A stretch of DNA of 25,031 nucleotides from NCBI GenBank assembly GCA_002299885.1, contig DBOB01000001.1, positions 1-25,031 on the forward strand, written 5' to 3'. The notes beneath the pieces are model-generated. The model searched no databases. It had not been told where the DNA came from and saw only the letters and a list, made by a program, of their open reading frames with translations. The DNA comes from Sediminibacterium sp. UBA657 (GTDB lineage Bacteria > Bacteroidota > Bacteroidia > Chitinophagales > Chitinophagaceae). Positions 8,294-16,992 of the stretch are shown here, piece by piece (position 1 is the stretch's first letter; every line of letters begins with the position of its first letter). The translations under genes were made by a program, and so were the position numbers.

Positions 8294-9165
8294 TGTGATT
8301 TTAAGAAAGCAATTGCTTTAGCATAGGAGTCTGCTTTAGCAGCTGCATTGTAAGAAGGATTACTTGGATTCGCAAATCCATGACCTGCTTCGTATTTATA
8401 AGTAGTTAAATTTTTCCCAGCTAATTTCATATTGTCTTCAAAAGTATTTACCATCGCTGGAGATGGAGATTGATCTAAATTTCCAAAGAAGCCAATGATA
8501 TCACATTGGATTGTTTTTAATTTTTCCATATTGGATTCTGGACGACCATAATACATCACAGATCCTTTTGCTTGTGGTCCAGCAATGATAGCAGTTTGCA
8601 AACTCCACATCCCTCCAAAGCACCAACCTACACTATATATTGAAGCTTTTGATCCAGCATGTTTTACTGCACCTTGAATCAATGCCACCATACGGTTCAT
8701 ATCTGCCCCACGCATTAATTTCATAGCGCTATCTGGTGTAGCTGCTACTTTGCCATCATACATATCTACTGCCATCACGTTCACATCCCCTAAGTCTTTG
8801 AAATATTGGTCTGCTTCCATTTTGATATTATCGTTTAATCCCCACCATTCTTGAATGACGATTAACCACTTATCTGATTTCTTTTTTGCAGGAATAAAAT
8901 AGGCTTGTCCTGGCTTTCCATCAGCTGCATTAAATGGAACAATGGTACCTAATAAATCCGCAGGATTCACTTTCATAGGTGCTATATGCATATTCGCAAA
9001 TTTTGCCTGACTTGCCTCTAGTTGATAAGCTTGTTGGGTCTCCATATTCAGGCATTCAATGACCTCACCTTTATCCAGGGTTGGATGCTGTGTTTTTTCC
9101 CATTGCCAGCTAATTAAACTTGCGGTTAAAAGCAGCGCAAACAAGGTATAAAGGGTCTTTTTCAT
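8290..9165 (-). CDS. Secreted dienelactone hydrolase family protein
   Basis: An alpha/beta hydrolase of the dienelactone hydrolase family (291 aa from the chosen start). The N-terminus MKKTLYTLFALLLTASLISW is a typical export signal, so the enzyme is probably periplasmic or lipid-side; no lipobox cysteine is obvious. An upstream in-frame ATG at 9198 would add 11 polar residues before the signal and is less likely. The hydrolase domain spans about residues 75-290. The nucleophile elbow is GWCFGG with C182, the acid is probably D231 in GNLDQSPS, and the histidine is H262 in AGHGF; E106 in IQEWWG matches the family glutamate that controls the cysteine. Members act on dienelactones or other esters; the substrate here cannot be told. 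It converges on hldD with overlapping stop codons. No promoter of the TANNTTTG kind was seen upstream. Confidence 0.85.
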   Translation of the reverse strand: MKKTLYTLFALLLTASLISWQWEKTQHPTLDKGEVIECLNMETQQAYQLEASQAKFANMHIAPMKVNPADLLGTIVPFNAADGKPGQAYFIPAKKKSDKWLIVIQEWWGLNDNIKMEADQYFKDLGDVNVMAVDMYDGKVAATPDSAMKLMRGADMNRMVALIQGAVKHAGSKASIYSVGWCFGGMWSLQTAIIAGPQAKGSVMYYGRPESNMEKLKTIQCDIIGFFGNLDQSPSPAMVNTFEDNMKLAGKNLTTYKYEAGHGFANPSNPSYNAAAKADSYAKAIAFLKSH

Positions 9166-9246
9166 AGAATTAGTTTTATTTTGATTTAAGATGTTCACTT
9201 TTAGATAACAGTTATAAACATTTATTGTTTAGGGTGTTTTATTCAT

Positions 9247-9277
9247 TTTGCAGCCGGTGTTTTTTAGCTTATTTTTG
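9247..9277 (+). promoter_or_regulatory. pyrG promoter
   Basis: TTTG at 9247-9250, 19-base spacer, TATTTTTG at 9270-9277: a full match to the Bacteroidota promoter form. Transcription would begin near 9282-9285, giving a leader of about 115 bases before the pyrG ATG, long for this genome. Confidence 0.7.
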
Positions 9278-9341
9278 TATGACCTCTAGTAAATTTTCCA
9301 AAAAATAAGACGGTCACATTAAAAACCATTTGAATGGGTGC

Positions 9342-9376
9342 TCCTCAATAGTCAACTATTGCAGGAATTCCTTTTT
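9342..9376 (+). promoter_or_regulatory. Hairpin with T-run in pyrG leader (possible attenuator)
   Basis: TCCTCAATAG (9342-9351) pairs with CTATTG-C-AGGA (9356-9366), loop TCAA, one bulged C. ATTCCTTTTT follows at 9367-9376. A hairpin close to a T-run inside a leader is what an attenuator looks like, but the stem is AU-rich and the T-run starts six bases after it. Role unproven. Confidence 0.35.
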
Positions 9377-9399
9377 CAATATTAGATGAATTTAAAGTT

Positions 9400-11007
9400 A
9401 TGGCAAAGTATATTTTCGTTACTGGGGGTGTTACAAGTAGTTTAGGAAAGGGCATTATTGCTGCTTCTCTAGCTAAATTATTACAGGCGCGTGGCATTAC
9501 TGCAACGATCCAAAAGTTTGACCCTTACATTAACGTAGATCCAGGTACTTTAAATCCTTATGAGCACGGTGAGTGCTATGTGACTGAAGATGGTGCCGAA
9601 ACCGATCTAGATCTTGGCCACTATGAGCGTTTTTTAAGTACCCCAACTTCCCAAGCCAACAATGTTACTACAGGACGTATCTACCAAACGGTGATCAATA
9701 AAGAGAGAGCCGGAGAATTCCTTGGAAAAACAGTGCAGGTGGTGCCGCATATCACAGACGAAATCAAGCATCGCATGTTACTATTAGGAAAAGAAGGTAA
9801 ATACGATGTGGTGATTACCGAAATTGGTGGAACCGTGGGTGATATTGAGAGTTTACCATTTGTTGAAACTGTTAGACAAATCCAATGGGAATTACCAGAG
9901 GAAGATGTGATGGTGGTTCATTTAACATTGGTGCCATATTTAAAAGCAGCAAAAGAATTAAAGACAAAACCTACACAACATAGCGTTCGTATGTTGAGTG
10001 AGGCTGGAGTGCATCCAGATGTGATTGTTTGTAGAGCAGAAGAACCTTTGAATGACGAAATAAAAAGAAAAATTGCATTGTTCTGTAATGTAAGAGCAGG
10101 GAGAGTGATAGAAGCAGCAGATGCATCTACCATTTATGAAGTGCCATTAAAAATGTTGGAAGAAAAATTAGATTTAATTGTACTTGATAAATTAAAGATT
10201 ACAAAATTCAATGAACCAGATTTAACCAAGTGGAATATATTTTTAGAAAAACTAAAAAATCCAAAGTCCACGGTGAATATTGGTTTAATTGGTAAATACA
10301 TTGAGTTGCAAGATGCTTATAAATCTATCTTGGAAGGCTTTATCCATGCAGGCGCAATGAACGATGTAAAAGTGAATGTGGTGAATGTGCATAGTGAAGA
10401 TATTACCCAAGAAAATGTAAAGGAATTAGTTGGCAGCTTGGATGGATTGTTGGTAGCTCCTGGTTTTGGAAATAGAGGGATTGAAGGAAAGATAGTTGCT
10501 GTTCAATATGCTAGAGAAAACAATTTACCGTTTTTTGGTATTTGTTTAGGTATGCAAATGGCGGTGATTGAATTTGCAAGAAATGTGATTGGCTTAAATG
10601 GCGCACATTCTACAGAGATGGATCCGAATAGCCCAGAACCAGTGATCAATATGATGGAGGAACAAAAAGCCATTACCATGATGGGTGGTACAATGCGTTT
10701 AGGATCTTACCCTTGTACCATTACTGAAAATACTTTAGCCCATAAAATATATGGCACTACATCTATCAACGAACGCCATCGCCATCGTTATGAATTTAAC
10801 AATGCCTACTTGAGTGACTTCCACCAAAAAGGTATGGTTACTAGTGGAGTTAATCCTGCCACTGGTTTAGTGGAAATTGTAGAATTACCTAATCATCCAT
10901 TTTTTATTGGGGTACAATACCATCCTGAATTAAAGAGCACTGTTGAATCTCCAGCACCTTTATTTGTGCATTTTATTGCTGCTGCAAAAGCATACGCAAA
11001 AAAGTAA
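9400..11007 (+). CDS. pyrG: CTP synthase
   Basis: Converts UTP to CTP with ATP and glutamine-derived ammonia, the last step of pyrimidine nucleotide synthesis. The 535 aa length is standard. The N-terminal amidoligase domain (1-270) opens with KYIFVTGGVTSSLGKGI, the P-loop and UTP site, and shows DPYINVDPGTLNPYEHGE and TEIGGTVGDIES. The C-terminal class I glutamine amidotransferase domain (about 290-535) has the oxyanion segment PGFGNRG, nucleophile C382 in FFGICLGMQ, and the His-Glu pair in VQYHPEL. The loop HRHRYEFN that helps couple the two domains is present. The ATG at 9400 sits after a 115-base leader carrying a hairpin. icmF follows 43 bases later with its own promoter. Confidence 0.98.
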   Translation: MAKYIFVTGGVTSSLGKGIIAASLAKLLQARGITATIQKFDPYINVDPGTLNPYEHGECYVTEDGAETDLDLGHYERFLSTPTSQANNVTTGRIYQTVINKERAGEFLGKTVQVVPHITDEIKHRMLLLGKEGKYDVVITEIGGTVGDIESLPFVETVRQIQWELPEEDVMVVHLTLVPYLKAAKELKTKPTQHSVRMLSEAGVHPDVIVCRAEEPLNDEIKRKIALFCNVRAGRVIEAADASTIYEVPLKMLEEKLDLIVLDKLKITKFNEPDLTKWNIFLEKLKNPKSTVNIGLIGKYIELQDAYKSILEGFIHAGAMNDVKVNVVNVHSEDITQENVKELVGSLDGLLVAPGFGNRGIEGKIVAVQYARENNLPFFGICLGMQMAVIEFARNVIGLNGAHSTEMDPNSPEPVINMMEEQKAITMMGGTMRLGSYPCTITENTLAHKIYGTTSINERHRHRYEFNNAYLSDFHQKGMVTSGVNPATGLVEIVELPNHPFFIGVQYHPELKSTVESPAPLFVHFIAAAKAYAKK

Positions 11008-11015
11008 ATTTTCAC

Positions 11016-11046
11016 TTTGCTATACCGCTAACATATGTTAGTTTTG
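11016..11046 (+). promoter_or_regulatory. icmF promoter, start at or next to the ATG
   Basis: TTTG at 11016-11019, 19 bases, TAGTTTTG at 11039-11046: a full match to the Bacteroidota promoter form. The ATG at 11051 is only four bases past the -7 element, so the mRNA should begin at or within a few bases of the start codon (leaderless or nearly so). Confidence 0.65.
11028..11041. promoter_or_regulatory. 14-base palindrome overlapping the icmF promoter
   Basis: CTAACATATGTTAG is a perfect palindrome lying in the spacer and the first three bases of the -7 element. ATACC (11022-11026) and GGTAT (11048-11052) add an outer, off-centre repeat. Its position fits a repressor operator; a weak pyrG terminator is an alternative because TTTT follows. 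Confidence 0.4.
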
Positions 11047-11050
11047 TGGT

Positions 11051-14000
11051 ATGCAAAAAATAAGAATTTTAACTTCAACTAGTTTGTTTGATGGCCATGA
11101 TGCCTCTATTAATATCATGCGCCGTGTGTTGCAAGAACAGGGTGCAGAAGTGATCCATATGGGGCATAATCGTTCCGCTCAAGAAATTGTAGAAGCAGCG
11201 ATCGAAGAAGATGTGCAATTGATTGCGATCACATCTTATCAAGGTGGTCATATTGAATTTTTTACTTACCTCAGAAAATTATTAGATGAAGCGGGCTACC
11301 AACATATTAAAATAGTTGGTGGAGGTGGTGGTACGATTTTACCATCAGAAGCTGCTATCATTCATGCAAAAGGTATTTCAAAAATATATTTACCTAAGGA
11401 TGGTCTTGCCATGGGGATCGAGGGCATGATTAAAGAAGTAATTGCATTTGCGAATTTCCCATTAAAATCAAATCAATCTACAAAGTATCCAAAACTACCA
11501 TTTGATAAAAAGACTGATCCAAGAAAATTAGCAAGGGATATTACACTTTTGCAAAATGGTACTTTGAAAATTAAGAAAGATAAAAAAGTTGTTCAAAAAA
11601 ATATTCCAGTCATAGGATTAACTGGAACGGGTGGTGCAGGTAAGTCTACCGTATGTGATCGCTTGGTACATTATTTTATACAGACCAATCCTTACTTAAG
11701 CATTGCAGTCGTGTCTGTAGATCCAACTAAGAAAAAAACAGGTGGTGCATTATTGGGTGATAGAATAAGAATGAACGCCATTCATCATCCTAATGTATTT
11801 ATGCGTTCACTCGCAACAAGGTCCGACCATCAATCTATCTCTGCATCCTTAGACCAAGTGATTTATTTATGTAAAGCTGCAGGCTATGATGCCATTATTG
11901 TTGAGACAGCAGGTGTTGGTCAAAATGATGCATCGATTGTAGATTATGTAACACTGCCTATGTATATCATGACACCAGAATTTGGTACAGCGAGTCAATT
12001 GGAGAAAATAAATATGATTGACTTTGCGCAAATTATTGGTATCAATAAATTTGATAGAGCAGGAGGATTAGATGCTATCAGAGATGTCAAAAAGCAATAC
12101 GCAAGATCTCGTCATTTATTTGATGCAGATCATTCAAAGCTTCCGGTTTATGGAACCATTGCGTCTAAGTTCAATGACCCGGGCATGCAGCATCTATTCA
12201 ATCATATGATTGATTTATTGAATCAGCAACATCAATTAAAATGGAACACAATTGTAAAACTACTGGCCTACAATACCAGTCAGGTTTCCACGCCAACAAT
12301 TCCGCTGAATCGTTTTAACTATTTAAATGAAATTGTAGAAACAATACAAAAAAATAGAGTTTGGATATCGGAACAAAAGCAGTTAGCTTCTCAATGGTAT
12401 AGTTATGAGCAAGTGATGCAAAATCCTAAGCTTAAAAAATTACCGCTTTTAAAAGAGGAAGCAGATAAAGTAGCTGGCGCGATCGATCCAGAAGTGAAAA
12501 AATCTATTCAGACTTGGGAAGCAACAAAAACGAAGTACCAACAAGATGCATTGGTCTATGAAATTAGAGGCAAAAAAATACACCAACCTTTAAGCTTTAA
12601 AACAGAATCTGGGTTGACATTACAAAAAGTGTATTTACCCAATTTCAAAGACTGGGGAGATATTGCTGAGTGGCAATTAAAGGAAAATGTACCAGGGCAT
12701 TATCCATATACTGCAGGCGTATTTGATTTGAAGCGCACAGGAGAGGATCCAACAAGAATGTTTGCTGGTGAGGGTGGTCCAGAAAAAACCAATCAACGTT
12801 TTCATTTTTTAGCTAAGGGTCAACCTGCTACAAGATTGTCTACCGCTTTTGATAGTGTGACTTTATATGGCCAAGATCCTTCCAATAGAATGGATGTCTT
12901 TGGAAAAATTGGTAATGCTGGTGTGAATATTGCATCGGTGGATGACATTAAGAAATTATATTCTGGTATTAATTTAAATGATCCAACAAGTTCTGTGAGC
13001 ATGACCATCAATGGTCCTGCAGCAATTATACTAGCGATGTTTTTTAACGCTGCGATTGATCAAGCTTGTGAGCAATACATTACAGAACAAAAAATGTGGC
13101 CAGCTGTCAATAAAAAATTGAATCAATTATTTAAAAACACAGCTAGGCCAGTCTACCATGACTTTGATGGATTGAAAAAACAATCCATTCAGCACAATGG
13201 TTTAGGCTTAAAATTATTGGGCGTGAGCGGGGATCAAGTGCTTGATTCAAAAGTGTATGATACAATCAAGAAGCAAGTTTTACAAAATGTACGTGGGACA
13301 TTACAAGCAGATATTTTAAAAGAAGATCAAGCACAGAACACATGTATCTTCTCGATTGATTTTGCATTAAAATTAATGGGCGATGTACAAGCTTATTTTG
13401 TAGACCAAAAAGTAAAGAATTTTTATAGTATTTCTATTTCAGGATACCATATTGCAGAAGCAGGGGCAAATCCAATTACACAGTTGGCATTTACACTAGC
13501 CAATGGTTTTACTTACATTGAATATTTCTTGAACAGAGGGTTAGAGATAGATGACTTTATTCCAAATTTCAGTTTCTTTTTTAGCAATGGAATGGATCCA
13601 GAATATGCTGTGATTGGAAGAGTCGCAAGAAGAATCTGGGCACAAACAATGAAGCTTAAATACAAGGCGAATTCAAGGTCTCAGAAATTAAAATACCATA
13701 TTCAAACAAGTGGTAGAAGTTTACACGCGCAAGAAATTGATTTCAATGATATCAGGACCACTTTGCAGGCTTTATATGCCATTTATGACCAATGTAATAG
13801 TTTACACACCAATGCCTATGACGAAGCCATTACTACTCCAACAAAAGAGAGTGTAAGAAGGGCGCTTGCTATACAGTTAATCATCAACAAAGAATTAGGT
13901 ACTGCTAAAGTGGAGAATGCACAACAAGGCAGTTTTTTAATGAATGAATTAACAGACTTGGTAGAAGAAGCGGTGTTGCAAGAATTGGAAAGAATCAATG

Positions 14001-14392
14001 CAAGAGGTGGTGTATTAGGTGCGATGGAAAGAATGTATCAGCGATCTAAGATTCAAGAAGAGAGTATGCTGTATGAAACCAGAAAGCATCATGGGGAGAT
14101 CCCTATTATTGGGGTGAATACTTTTATAGACGAATCAGACCAAAACAGCAATGATCGTCGACCTGTATTTAGATCCTCTGCTGCCGAAAAGAAATTACAA
14201 ATCTCTAATCTCGGTCAATTTAAAAATAGAAATAAGGAGCAAGCAGACCATTATTTAAAATTGTTACATCATGCAGCGGTTCAAAATGAAAACATTTTTG
14301 AGCTCTTGATGGAGGCGGTTAAGTATTGTAGTTTAGGAGATATTACGAACTTGCTTTACCACACAGGGGGTAAATACAGCAGGAATTTATAA
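11051..14392 (+). CDS. icmF: Fused isobutyryl-CoA mutase IcmF (B12-, GTP-dependent)
   Basis: A coenzyme B12 enzyme that interconverts isobutyryl-CoA and n-butyryl-CoA, with its G-protein chaperone built in; some members also act on other branched acyl-CoAs. The 1113 aa chain has three parts. Residues 1-140 are the cobalamin domain with SLFDGHDASIN (axial ligand H16). Residues about 180-410 are the MeaI-like GTPase with GLTGTGGAGKST (189-200, K198), ETAGVGQND and NKFD. Residues about 510-1090 are the mutase barrel, with YPYTAGVFDLKR, EDPTRMFAGEGGPEKTNQRF, RLSTAFDSVTLYG, DILKEDQAQNTCIFS, SISGYHIAEAGANP and RSQKLKYHIQTSGRSLHAQE. F558 falls where methylmalonyl-CoA mutase has its substrate tyrosine, which favours an isobutyryl-type substrate. 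The start is fixed because the next Met lies inside the B12 domain. The single gene holds all parts; no truncation is seen. Confidence 0.95.
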   Translation: MQKIRILTSTSLFDGHDASINIMRRVLQEQGAEVIHMGHNRSAQEIVEAAIEEDVQLIAITSYQGGHIEFFTYLRKLLDEAGYQHIKIVGGGGGTILPSEAAIIHAKGISKIYLPKDGLAMGIEGMIKEVIAFANFPLKSNQSTKYPKLPFDKKTDPRKLARDITLLQNGTLKIKKDKKVVQKNIPVIGLTGTGGAGKSTVCDRLVHYFIQTNPYLSIAVVSVDPTKKKTGGALLGDRIRMNAIHHPNVFMRSLATRSDHQSISASLDQVIYLCKAAGYDAIIVETAGVGQNDASIVDYVTLPMYIMTPEFGTASQLEKINMIDFAQIIGINKFDRAGGLDAIRDVKKQYARSRHLFDADHSKLPVYGTIASKFNDPGMQHLFNHMIDLLNQQHQLKWNTIVKLLAYNTSQVSTPTIPLNRFNYLNEIVETIQKNRVWISEQKQLASQWYSYEQVMQNPKLKKLPLLKEEADKVAGAIDPEVKKSIQTWEATKTKYQQDALVYEIRGKKIHQPLSFKTESGLTLQKVYLPNFKDWGDIAEWQLKENVPGHYPYTAGVFDLKRTGEDPTRMFAGEGGPEKTNQRFHFLAKGQPATRLSTAFDSVTLYGQDPSNRMDVFGKIGNAGVNIASVDDIKKLYSGINLNDPTSSVSMTINGPAAIILAMFFNAAIDQACEQYITEQKMWPAVNKKLNQLFKNTARPVYHDFDGLKKQSIQHNGLGLKLLGVSGDQVLDSKVYDTIKKQVLQNVRGTLQADILKEDQAQNTCIFSIDFALKLMGDVQAYFVDQKVKNFYSISISGYHIAEAGANPITQLAFTLANGFTYIEYFLNRGLEIDDFIPNFSFFFSNGMDPEYAVIGRVARRIWAQTMKLKYKANSRSQKLKYHIQTSGRSLHAQEIDFNDIRTTLQALYAIYDQCNSLHTNAYDEAITTPTKESVRRALAIQLIINKELGTAKVENAQQGSFLMNELTDLVEEAVLQELERINARGGVLGAMERMYQRSKIQEESMLYETRKHHGEIPIIGVNTFIDESDQNSNDRRPVFRSSAAEKKLQISNLGQFKNRNKEQADHYLKLLHHAAVQNENIFELLMEAVKYCSLGDITNLLYHTGGKYSRNL

Positions 14393-14463
14393 TAAAGCCT
14401 TAAAATAGCCCTAAAATGATTCCAATTTAGGGTGTACCTGGTGCTAAATACATCTTAAAAACA

Positions 14464-14471
14464 TACCTTTG
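14464..14471 (+). promoter_or_regulatory. yidC promoter -7 element
   Basis: TACCTTTG, followed by CCGC, is an exact TANNTTTG match 29 bases before the yidC ATG. The -33 position (about 14437-14440, CCTG) is a poor match. The same TACCTTTGCCG sequence appears before rpsL. Confidence 0.6.
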
Positions 14472-14500
14472 CCGCATCTATTTAGATTAATTGAAAAAGC

Positions 14501-16321
14501 ATGAAAACGGACAAAAATACGGTCATTGGGTTTGTATTATTAGCAGTTTTATTCTTTGTTTACTTCTGGTACACCAGTAAGCAACAAAATGAAATAGCAG
14601 CCTATAAAAAAAGATTTGATGATTCTGTTGCGATGGTGAAAGCCAATGCCGAAAAGGCAGCAGCATTGAATATAGTTGCATTGATCGATTCAACTAAAAA
14701 AGATGCAAACGGCAATGGAGTTGTTGCGGATACTTTAAAGGAGCAAATTGCCATTCTAGAGAACGATTTAATTAAAGTTGAATTGACCAATAAAGGAGGT
14801 CAAGTTGCACGTGTTACTTTGAAGAAGTACACGAACTCAAAAAAGGAATTGGTTCAATTAGGTGATAGTAGTTCCTTGTCTTATGCAGTGAATGCAGGCA
14901 ACAATCAAACAGTACAAATTAATCAAGTTATATTTCCTGTATCGAATGTATCCACCGATCAAAACGGCGTACAAAAAATTGAATATGCTTGGACTGCACC
15001 AAATGGTAAGACCATCAAACACCAATTTACTTTAGCAAAAGGTAAATACAATGTGGATTGGAATATCATTATGGATGGAGCAGATCAATTGTTGACCAAT
15101 AATCAATTGAACGTTTTATGGGATGTACATTCTTATGGCCAAGAAAAAACGACTACCTACGAGCGTCAAATGTCTAACATTTGTTTTTCAGAAGGGAATG
15201 AGTTCGATTATATTTCTAGCAATACCAATAAGGTTTTCGAAAAACCAGTTCAATGGGTAGGACTAGTACAACAATTTTTTACAACGACAGTGCTTTATAA
15301 GGATGGATTCAATTCGGGTAAAATTGATTGGCAGCGTAAGACAGATAGCAGCAACGGCTTAGCCACTTTGCAAGCGCAGTTCCAAACTAAATTAACTGGT
15401 GCAAATGCGACCATGCCATTGTCACTTTATTATGGTCCAAATGATTTTGAAATCTTGAAATCACAGGCCCCAGAGATGGAGCAAATTGTGAATTTAGGAA
15501 GAGACTTATATTCATTTGTTCGTCCTATCAACAAATACATCATCATGCCAGTGTTTGATTTCTTCGCTGGCTTTGTTCAAAATTACGGATGGGTTGTATT
15601 CTTATTGACCATCTTTATTCGCTTAGTTACTTCTCCTTTGACTTATTCAAGTTTCTTGAGTACTGCTAAGATGAAAGTATTGAAGCCTGAATTAGATGAG
15701 CTTAAGAAAAAGACAGGGGACGATCAACAAGCTTTTGCAATGGAGCAGATGAAGTTATTTAGAGAAGCAGGTGTGAATCCTTTGGGAGGTTGTATTCCAG
15801 CTTTATTACAAATCCCGATCTTCTTTGCTTTATATAGTTTCTTTAATTCCAATATCGCATTAAGAGGGCAGTCCTTCTTATGGAGCCAAGACTTGTCTAG
15901 CTATGACTCTATCTATACCCTTCCTTTTTCTATTCCATTAGGATTTGGAAGCCATATTAGTTTGTTTACTTTGACTGCAGTATTGACGACATTTATTTCG
16001 TCTATTTATAATATGTCAATGACACCTACGCAAGACAATCCTGCGTTAAAGTACATGCCATATATTTTCCCATTCATGCTACTATTTATCTTCAATAGCT
16101 TGCCGTCTGCATTAACATGGTATTATACTGTATCTAATATTGTGACTTTATTATTACAATTATTGATTCAGAAAGTCATTATAGATCATGATAAAATTTT
16201 AGCTACAATAGAAGTTAAAAGAAAAACGCCAAAGAAGAAAAGTAACTGGCAGGAGAAGTATGAACAAATGATGGAGGCGCAAAAAAAAGTACAAGCCTTA
16301 AAAGATAAAACTAAAAAATAA
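14501..16321 (+). CDS. yidC: Membrane protein insertase YidC
   Basis: Inserts and folds inner membrane proteins, alone or with SecYEG. The 606 aa chain has an N-terminal membrane segment (about 8-24, VIGFVLLAVLFFVYFW), a periplasmic beta-rich domain (about 60-340) and the conserved five-helix YidC/Oxa1 core (about 350-560). The core shows FLLTIFIRLVTSPLTYSSF, with the groove arginine at R374, the cytoplasmic hairpin KMKVLKPELDELKKK, and NPLGGCIPALLQIPIFFALYSFF. The basic tail (KRKTPKKKSNWQEKYEQMMEAQKK) may contact ribosomes. The large periplasmic domain is the Gram-negative form. The gene has its own -7 element and terminator, so it is probably transcribed alone; the usual rnpA and rpmH neighbours are absent. 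Confidence 0.97.
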   Translation: MKTDKNTVIGFVLLAVLFFVYFWYTSKQQNEIAAYKKRFDDSVAMVKANAEKAAALNIVALIDSTKKDANGNGVVADTLKEQIAILENDLIKVELTNKGGQVARVTLKKYTNSKKELVQLGDSSSLSYAVNAGNNQTVQINQVIFPVSNVSTDQNGVQKIEYAWTAPNGKTIKHQFTLAKGKYNVDWNIIMDGADQLLTNNQLNVLWDVHSYGQEKTTTYERQMSNICFSEGNEFDYISSNTNKVFEKPVQWVGLVQQFFTTTVLYKDGFNSGKIDWQRKTDSSNGLATLQAQFQTKLTGANATMPLSLYYGPNDFEILKSQAPEMEQIVNLGRDLYSFVRPINKYIIMPVFDFFAGFVQNYGWVVFLLTIFIRLVTSPLTYSSFLSTAKMKVLKPELDELKKKTGDDQQAFAMEQMKLFREAGVNPLGGCIPALLQIPIFFALYSFFNSNIALRGQSFLWSQDLSSYDSIYTLPFSIPLGFGSHISLFTLTAVLTTFISSIYNMSMTPTQDNPALKYMPYIFPFMLLFIFNSLPSALTWYYTVSNIVTLLLQLLIQKVIIDHDKILATIEVKRKTPKKKSNWQEKYEQMMEAQKKVQALKDKTKK

Positions 16322-16329
16322 AATCATCT

Positions 16330-16361
16330 AAAGAGACCTTAATAAAATTGGGTCTCTTTTT
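16330..16361 (+). terminator. Intrinsic terminator after yidC
   Basis: AAAGAGACC (16330-16338) pairs with GGTCTCTTT (16351-16359) across a 12-base loop, ending in a run of five Ts (16357-16361). It lies directly after the yidC stop. Confidence 0.8.
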
Positions 16362-16380
16362 ATAATCATATTGATTCAAT

Positions 16381-16992
16381 ATGCTACGATTACCCCCCAT
16401 AATTGTTTGCTTTCTTAGTTGTGCTGTATTTCAATTACAAGCTCAAACAAAAGTTGTTGGAGAGTGTGCCATCACCTATGATATCCATCAAATTTCAATG
16501 AAGGGGGATACAAGCTTGGTAGGTCAAAAGCAAATCTTTATTAAAGGGAATAGTTGTAAAACTATTTTAAAGACTCCAGCATTCACTCAGACACTTATAT
16601 TCAATACCCAGCAAGACACCGTCATCATTTTGAAAGAAATTGGCATGAATAAATTCTTGCAATATATTTTATATGCATCCATGCAGCCTGTCAACTTAGT
16701 TGCATCCAAAAAAAATGCGAATACAATTACGCTTTTAGATTATCCATGTGAAACTATCACCTTATCTTGGGCAGACGGCAATTCGATGGAAGTAACTTAT
16801 ACAAATTTGATTATTCCTACTGTGACAGTTTACGAGCAAGCATTTAAGGAAATACCTGGGCTTGTTATGCGTTATCAGTTGACAAGTAAAGAGGGTAATA
16901 AAATTTTATACAACGCAAATAAAATTGACTTAAGTCCAATTACATTAAAAGTATTTGAAGTCAATAAATCGAACTACCAACAAATAAATTAG
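16381..16992 (+). CDS. Hypothetical secreted protein
   Basis: A 203 aa protein of unknown role. The N-terminus MLRLPPIIVCFLSCAVFQLQAQ is a good signal peptide with likely cleavage after AQ (residue 22). The rest is beta-rich and alternates hydrophobic and polar residues (ECAITYDI, QKQIFIKGNSCKTIL, TQTLIFNTQQDTVIIL), with cysteines at 29, 59 and 120 or so. This pattern recalls small periplasmic or lipid-facing beta proteins of Bacteroidota such as DUF4412 or GLPGLI-like families, but I could not make a firm match. It lies 60 bases after yidC, beyond a terminator; no clear promoter was seen in between. Its TAG overlaps the stop of the convergent short ORF. Codon use resembles its neighbours, so it is likely a real gene. 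Confidence 0.75.
   Translation: MLRLPPIIVCFLSCAVFQLQAQTKVVGECAITYDIHQISMKGDTSLVGQKQIFIKGNSCKTILKTPAFTQTLIFNTQQDTVIILKEIGMNKFLQYILYASMQPVNLVASKKNANTITLLDYPCETITLSWADGNSMEVTYTNLIIPTVTVYEQAFKEIPGLVMRYQLTSKEGNKILYNANKIDLSPITLKVFEVNKSNYQQIN

Noticed and set aside
9166..9198. Upstream ATG for the dienelactone hydrolase protein
   Set aside because: It would put 11 polar residues before a clean signal peptide; the ATG at 9165 gives a normal export signal.
10980..11050. Cobalamin riboswitch upstream of icmF
   Set aside because: Only 43 bases separate pyrG from icmF and no B12-box or large structure fits.
14409..14432. CCCTAAA...TTTAGGG hairpin after icmF as terminator
   Set aside because: Seven-base stem with a 10-base loop and no T-run after it; too weak to call.
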